From the NCBI RefSeq assembly GCF_009870125.1, contig NC_046679.1, positions 14,880,001 through 14,944,000 on the forward strand: a DNA stretch of 64,000 nucleotides, written 5' to 3'. The notes beneath the pieces are model-generated. The model saw nothing but the letters and a program-made list of their open reading frames with translations. It was not told the origin of the DNA and made no database searches. The DNA is from Drosophila pseudoobscura. Taxonomy: Eukaryota > Arthropoda > Insecta > Diptera > Drosophilidae. Of the stretch, positions 58,301 to 64,000 are shown in pieces; position 1 is the first letter of the stretch; each line of letters begins with the position of its first letter. Position numbers and translations under genes: made by a program.

Positions 58301-61300
58301 GCCTGGTTACGTTTATTTTTCTTTCGCTGATCCACTTTTGAATCTTTTGCCCGCGCACGCTGGCTGCGGACTCGCACTTTCTCTCTCTCGCAGTTGGAAA
58401 GCTGCCTGCCGCATGAGGCATGAGGCATGGGGCATGATGCCTGCTGCCTGGAGATGGTGATGGGCAGAGGGAGGCGGCCGCTGACATTGAATCAGCCATC
58501 GAAGGGGCAGACAAACACATACCTGCGACTCCACTCCACACGCAGTAGCCCATTCCCTGGTCTATCTGTCAGTGCGTCTTTCCGGCTTTCCATCTACCCA
58601 TAAAACTTTCTAACCATTTGCACTTCCTTTTACGCAACAACAACCTTGATAAGCCCCCCTCACAAAAACCAACCAAGAAATTAAGGCTATCTTCAGTTGC
58701 CGAAGCTTTAGATACCCTTAAATTTGCATATCTTTTTAATGGGAGCCGCTTTGGCCACACATAACTTAGTACACATTATATTATGTAACACGTTTTGGTT
58801 TAAAAAAAAGTATCATGAGTACCACTACAATGCCCGCTACTCAATCAGTATATACATACTCGTATGTATTCGTATGATTTATGTAACCTATGCAATACAT
58901 TGATGCTGATCAAGAACGTATCCATATCATATCCTTAATGGGATCGGAAACGCTTCTTTCAAAGTTTATTATTTATGATCCTGAGCTCTAGATCTGTGTG
59001 GCTCCGAATTACTGCTTCAGAAGGAAAGTTACCATCAATATCATACAAGAAATGCTTGATAAATATTGTAATACCCTCTGCTTTAAAGGGTACTGGTACA
59101 ATATAGCCAAATGAAAACGAAAAGAAACGAAATTAAACGAAAACAGGCTGGCTGTAAGTCTCACTTCCGCATTTAAAACAATAACAACAAAAAGCGGGGA
59201 CGCGAGACCAGACAGAAGACATTTCCGATTTCTGCTGCATATTTATAAGAAAATATGGGCCAATTATGCGAATCGCTCGAAAAAAGAGACTCCACTCCAA
59301 ACAAAAACGAGAAACGGAAAAAGCTTTGTCATGACCAAGCACAAAATACTGCCCGTCCAACAACGAAAAAGAGAGAAAAAAGTTCACATTTCGTAACCGA
59401 AATAACAGTTAACATTCACAAAAGCCAACAACAGGGAGGAGTACGGCGCTCTGGCGCTGGTTATATGGGGAGGGGTACGGTACGTGATGGCCCCAAATGA
59501 ACAGCTGTTTTTTTTTGTTTTGTATTGTTGTTGCTGCTGCTCGTTACTATTATAATTTTTGGCACTAATATCATCATCATCATTGGATACTGCTACCTCT
59601 GTCGCGTCGCTTCCTCTGCCTCTCCCAGTTGCAGTTATAAATACCGGTTTCGGCTATAAGACTGGAGTGTACGGGTATAAATAAACCATTTCAACTCTTT
59701 GTCGTGCTCTCATACCCAGGAAGACACCAAATCGGGGCCCAAAAGGTAGATTGGGCAGAGCGCTCAGAGCGGTGGGCATGCTTAAACCGTTATCCCTTAA
59801 CCAAACCAACCCAACCCTTATCGGAGAAACTTAAGTCGAGCATCAGTGTGCCTGGTCGCGCACACAACATGTATTTTGTTTTTAGATTTTCAAAAACTCC
59901 CAGTAATGAACACAGGGTACCCTGCTGGTCCATGATGTCCCCATTTTCTCTATATATAGTACATACATTTCCTCTTCCCTTATGGTTTTCGACATGCTCC
60001 ACTAAATCGGCTAACAATGTGGGAATCGATGATGCCGCGATGCGTTTAAAATGCATTACAAAGCACAAAGTTGTCATAAAAATTAAATTAAATAAAAGCC
60101 AAAAAACGAGCAATAAAAGCAACAGGAGGGAGCAGAGCGGAAGAAAAAACTCTGCAGACTTAAGCCAATTAAACGATTAGGTAACAGTTACAACAATAAC
60201 AGCAGCAACAGCAGGCAGAAGGGGCAGTGGCAGTGTATGCAATGGGCACTGAAAAACATCGTCATCAAACAGCGGCAGCGGCAGCAGCAATAATAATAAA
60301 GCCCAGACGACGGACCAGGCCAAGTGATGCTCGTAAACCTACATACTAGAGGGGCAAAATTTGTACAGACGATGGCAACAGCCACAGCAACACAGAAAGA
60401 GATAGACAGAGAAACGCAACAACGCAATCCGCGAAGAAAAAAGAAGTAGAAGACCCTAGAGTTTCGACTACAGGTATACCTAAGCTACATTCTTAAATAT
60501 GCACAAAAGACATATTTGGTTATATTTGTGAAAATGGGAACGTAATGATCTAAAGCAGATTGGTGGGGAATAACTAAATAAGCTTTGAATAAACTGCAGA
60601 AATATTACCTCTAAAACTATCTCTTAGACTCTTAAATATGATGTGCTAATTGCAAGATCACCATTTACTCTTGTGCTCTAGATCGTTTCGTGGGCAGAAT
60701 ATACACCATCTTTATGGTAACGAATACCCACTTGTTGTGCGATTCCAGTATACCCTTTCAACCCTAAAATTCTAGGGTATTAAGAGCAGAAAAAATTAAT
60801 TCATGGTGTGCTCATTTCTTGAGCGAGCGCACAAAAAACCAAAAGAATAAATTACAACAACAACAGCAGCAGCCAGAAACGTCAGTAAGACTTAACACCA
60901 AGAGAGTCTCTATAGAGAGTCCAGCCACTCATCTACTACCAAGCAACCATCAACCAGCCCCATCACTCATAGTAGCTCCGGTGTCCGATCTCCGGTCAGG
61001 TGGGGATCCGGCCCTTTGACTGTGTGTCTCTTCTCTTTCTCTTTTTTCTTCTTCTTTCGAATGGGGGTTTACGTCAGAGGCGCGACATTAGGCCTCGAAT
61101 GATTTCATCATTTGATGCAGCATCAGCAGACAGGCATTGCGAGATCTTCAAGAGATCTTGGATAGATCTTTTGTGGTTGGAGCAAAAGGTAAACGGCGTG
61201 GCTGCAGTAATGACAATGAGATGGATGAGTGGTCAGATGCGTTGATGGGCTCTCAATCGGTTATTAGTTGTTCTAATGACCATCACTCGCATCCACTGGT

Positions 61301-64000
61301 TGCAATCTTAGCTTGTGACCTAATCATGTTCTAAAGAAATGTACAACCTAATTAGCTTTTGATTATGAAACTCTTAAATAACATGGTTGTCTTCTAAAGC
61401 CTGATTAGCCCAATTAGCCTGACAATTTACATGAAAAGTGCAGCCAAAAAGGTGTGGAATCTTCAAGGTTAAATCTATTTGGCTATACCTCAATTCTTTT
61501 ATATTTTATTTCCATTCAAACATCAAATTCTTTGTCTGTTTGTCAGATCTACAAATTTCTCAACAACATAACCGCATATTTCCACACACACACACAAAGA
61601 GTACATTACTTGCAGACATACTTTAATAGCATCCAATTATATGCACATATAATCCACATTAAGCTGTGTGGAACCCAAGCCCTTCCTTCCATCATTCCAC
61701 TGTGCTAAGGAGAGCACGAATGAGCGAGCGAGCAACTCTTCTGTAGCACGACAAAGAAACCAACAGAAAACAGTCTAAGAACTGAAATAATACCAAGCAG
61801 AACTATTACAAGAATCACCACGAGTAAACCACATGAAAGACGAAGTGGGGACCCAAGCAAAGAGCGTTCGCAGACGACATTAAAAGTGGGAAAATAAATG
61901 TAATAATGACATTTGTGGCCGTTAGGAGTTGGGATTCTTAACTGTTTGACATTTTGCGTAACCTTTTTCGTAGACATTTGGCCTTTATTCGGATTAACAG
62001 CATATTTCTTATGTTGTTTTTGTGCTTTTGTATGTAAGTCTCTCCCTCTCTGGCGAACGGAGGAGGAAGTTCGTTCCGAGAGGAACTTTAACAATCCGTT
62101 CCCATTGCCCATTGCCCATGCGATGCCGTGATGATGAACGTTTTTTTCGTCTGGCCCACTGAACTGGCCAAGTTAATTGGAAACTGAAACTTTCAATTTC
62201 ATGGCGAAATGCTAATTTCCCATCCAAAAGAAAAGTCAACTTGGTGGAAAAGTAGCTAGACGACAAAGTAGGGGGCACACAGAGGAAATGTGCAAAAAAA
62301 AAACAGAAAATGGCAAGACAAAATGAAAAATGTCAGTAGAAGAAGCAACAGGTAAGAATATTATTGAAGTAGTCCAAGTGGCGATTGGAATACCCTTTCC
62401 AGAACCTATCAACTATTCAATATCCAATGTTTGAAGTCTTCACAGTGTTTACTTTTGCCATCTTCAGCCGATAAGTGAATGATTAATTGTAAGGTTGCAT
62501 TCGATAACTAAATCGATCAGAGAGCTGACTAATCAATTGGGAAACTCCCTTGCCAGTGTCATGGATTTATGTCTTTTGGGTAATACTACCTACTACGGCT
62601 TTATACGGCTTTCTACAGCTGATTTGTGGTTTACTTATAATATGGAAACAACCAAAATAGAGGAAACAACAGTAAAATTAATTACACAGATTTGATGCTT
62701 TGTTCTTACAACACGAAAAGAATCGACGTTTTTCCTTCATAGATCTAGAAGGGATCCATAATCTACTGCTGCGCTTCCATAAATGTATTTGTTTTAAGGA
62801 TTACTAGGCCTGTGCAAAAAATTCTTTCAATAACTCCATCTTTGACCTAATCGAAACAATTTTCGATGTTCTGAAATCGGAGTCACGATCCAGAAGATAC
62901 CCAAATCATGTCGCAACTAAAAGAAACTAATTGGTTGGCTCTTTTTCGGTTCAATGCCCACAGAACGACAAAGCGCGCATACCCCCTGCCCGGTTAGGGA
63001 AGGTGAGGAAAAACAATTAAATTTTGAGTGGCCAGAAGGAAGGAGAGAGCGAAGCCGAGCGACATGGTGGATGGTGAAACACATAGTGTCTGAGAGAGAT
63101 GGCCTGGCCTGGCCCCGCTTGGTTGGAGAGAAGAACAACAGCAACGCGACGCGACGCGACGCATTTATTGACGTAGCCAAAACACATTAGCCACCGCTGC
63201 TGCTGCTGCCTCTGCCTCTGCCACTGCCACTGCCACTCGGTGGCTCGTACCGTACCCGATGCTGACTGAAGCTGATGGCGCAAACAGTGTTGCAAATGAC
63301 CCAATTATCCACTGACCCACTCAACGCTCGACGGTCCGGTCTGCGCCGGTCCGGGTCCGGACCTCTGGAGGTTCAGACCTCGTTGTGAAAGCCCTGATGA
63401 TGCGAGTTCCCCCGACGGTTGCAAATGGGAAATAGGCGTCTTTAGCAGCATTTAACAAAAAAAAAATAGAATACAGAACAGAACAAGCTGGATGACGAGA
63501 AAGATACAACCCTAAAATGGAGACATTAATTAGCCTAATGACGGGCACAAAATGTTTAAAATTAATTTGCCAGGTACGGTTATTACAGCGGTTAATCTTT
63601 TTCGCAAAAAGGTGAAAGGTTGGAGCCTGGACGGCACAGCCAATTCATCAAATTTTATCTGTCCATCCACAGTGGGATTCCAGCCACCTCCTCTACACTC
63701 TGGCAATGAGAAAAGACATCGTCTTCTGTCCTCAAGAGCTAATGTTTTGGGAAAGTTCATCTTCAAGTGCATTGCGCTCGTAGGCCTACGGAAACCCGCA
63801 CGAAAGTTCTGTTTGTTTTTCCACCTCTCGTACGTGCCTCATTAGAAGATAAAGTCTTTTGGGGGTATCTTCTCCAACCTCCAATGTTTCGGGGCTATCA
63901 AAACAGCAATCAAGTTCTTTTTGTTTGACATTTCTGTTTACACTTTTTATTGAGTTCTCGAGTTCGAACTTAATCAAAATAAATAGGGTTTTTTTTGTGT

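Larger units (their letters stand above)
53975..64000. other. 10-kb noncoding region, probably twin 5' introns or flank
   Basis: No ORF here shows a recognisable domain on either strand. The content is AT-rich sequence with CTG, CA and T tracts. A possible noncoding or alternative first exon of twin lies at about 58553-58523 (minus), ending in G|GTATGTG with a phase that fits the next exon. Near 60750 and 59070, short inverted TACCC/GGGTA pairs occur, common in Drosophila noncoding DNA. The right edge holds nothing I can name. Confidence 0.4.

Noticed and set aside
57808-58428. 206-codon minus-strand ORF upstream of twin
   Set aside because: Composition is simple-sequence derived (CAG, GCTG runs) and no domain is visible.
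1-64000. tRNA, rRNA, CRISPR arrays or bacterial-type operons
   Set aside because: None seen; gene structure, introns and promoter elements are those of an insect nuclear chromosome.

Overview
The window is nuclear DNA of a Drosophila species. The introns are short (about 55-90 nt) GT-AG introns, the core promoters carry DRE (TATCGATA) and Motif 1 elements, and the genes match, in order, the D. melanogaster 95E-96A region of Muller element E: p38 paralogues, an acyl-CoA synthetase, Myo95E, mRpS24, Apc2, CHORD, jnj/Smc6 and twin. The proteins differ from the melanogaster ones I remember (p38a at several positions; the p38c-like activation loop), so I infer another species, possibly of the obscura group. 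That last point is a guess. Exon coordinates were derived by hand from splice signals and reading-frame closure. For every gene model given as complete, the summed exon length is a multiple of three.

Layout: 1-2627 holds two p38 MAP kinases on the minus strand; the first is cut by the window edge. 3583-4498 (minus) is an unrecognised gene with five 17-residue tandem repeats. About 5085-5375 is a decayed aldehyde dehydrogenase pseudogene. 6191-7884 (plus) is a peroxisomal acyl-CoA synthetase. 9127-14155 (minus) is Myo95E, with 17 coding exons including a 14-nt microexon. 15433-20972 packs TBC1D7 (plus), mRpS24 (minus) and Apc2 (plus). 21331-22579 (minus) is a VIP36-type lectin. 22.6-39.7 kb is mostly noncoding and holds one gene for a small secreted protein (coding exons at 27454 and 33758-34154) split by a 6.3-kb intron. 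39707-50255 is a second dense block: CHORD (plus), an RWDD1-like gene (minus), jnj/Smc6 (minus) and a ZNFX1-like SF1 helicase (plus). 51826-53876 (minus) is the catalytic part of twin (CCR4 deadenylase). The last 10 kb is noncoding, probably twin 5' introns or flank.

Functionally these are mostly housekeeping genes: stress signalling (p38), fatty-acid activation, membrane-actin motor, TSC/TOR control (TBC1D7), mitochondrial translation, Wnt destruction complex (Apc2), ER-Golgi cargo lectin, HSP90 co-chaperone (CHORD), SMC5/6 genome maintenance, RNA surveillance (ZNFX1-like) and mRNA deadenylation (twin). Most interesting: a p38 paralogue with a TTY activation loop, an approximately 290-residue insertion in myosin loop 1, an excess of GC-AG introns, two copies of an unnamed dispersed repeat carrying a Motif 6-like element near promoters, an inverted repeat in the jnj/ZNFX1-like divergent promoter, and a same-frame ORF beyond the twin stop. 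I did not find a convincing new multi-gene system.
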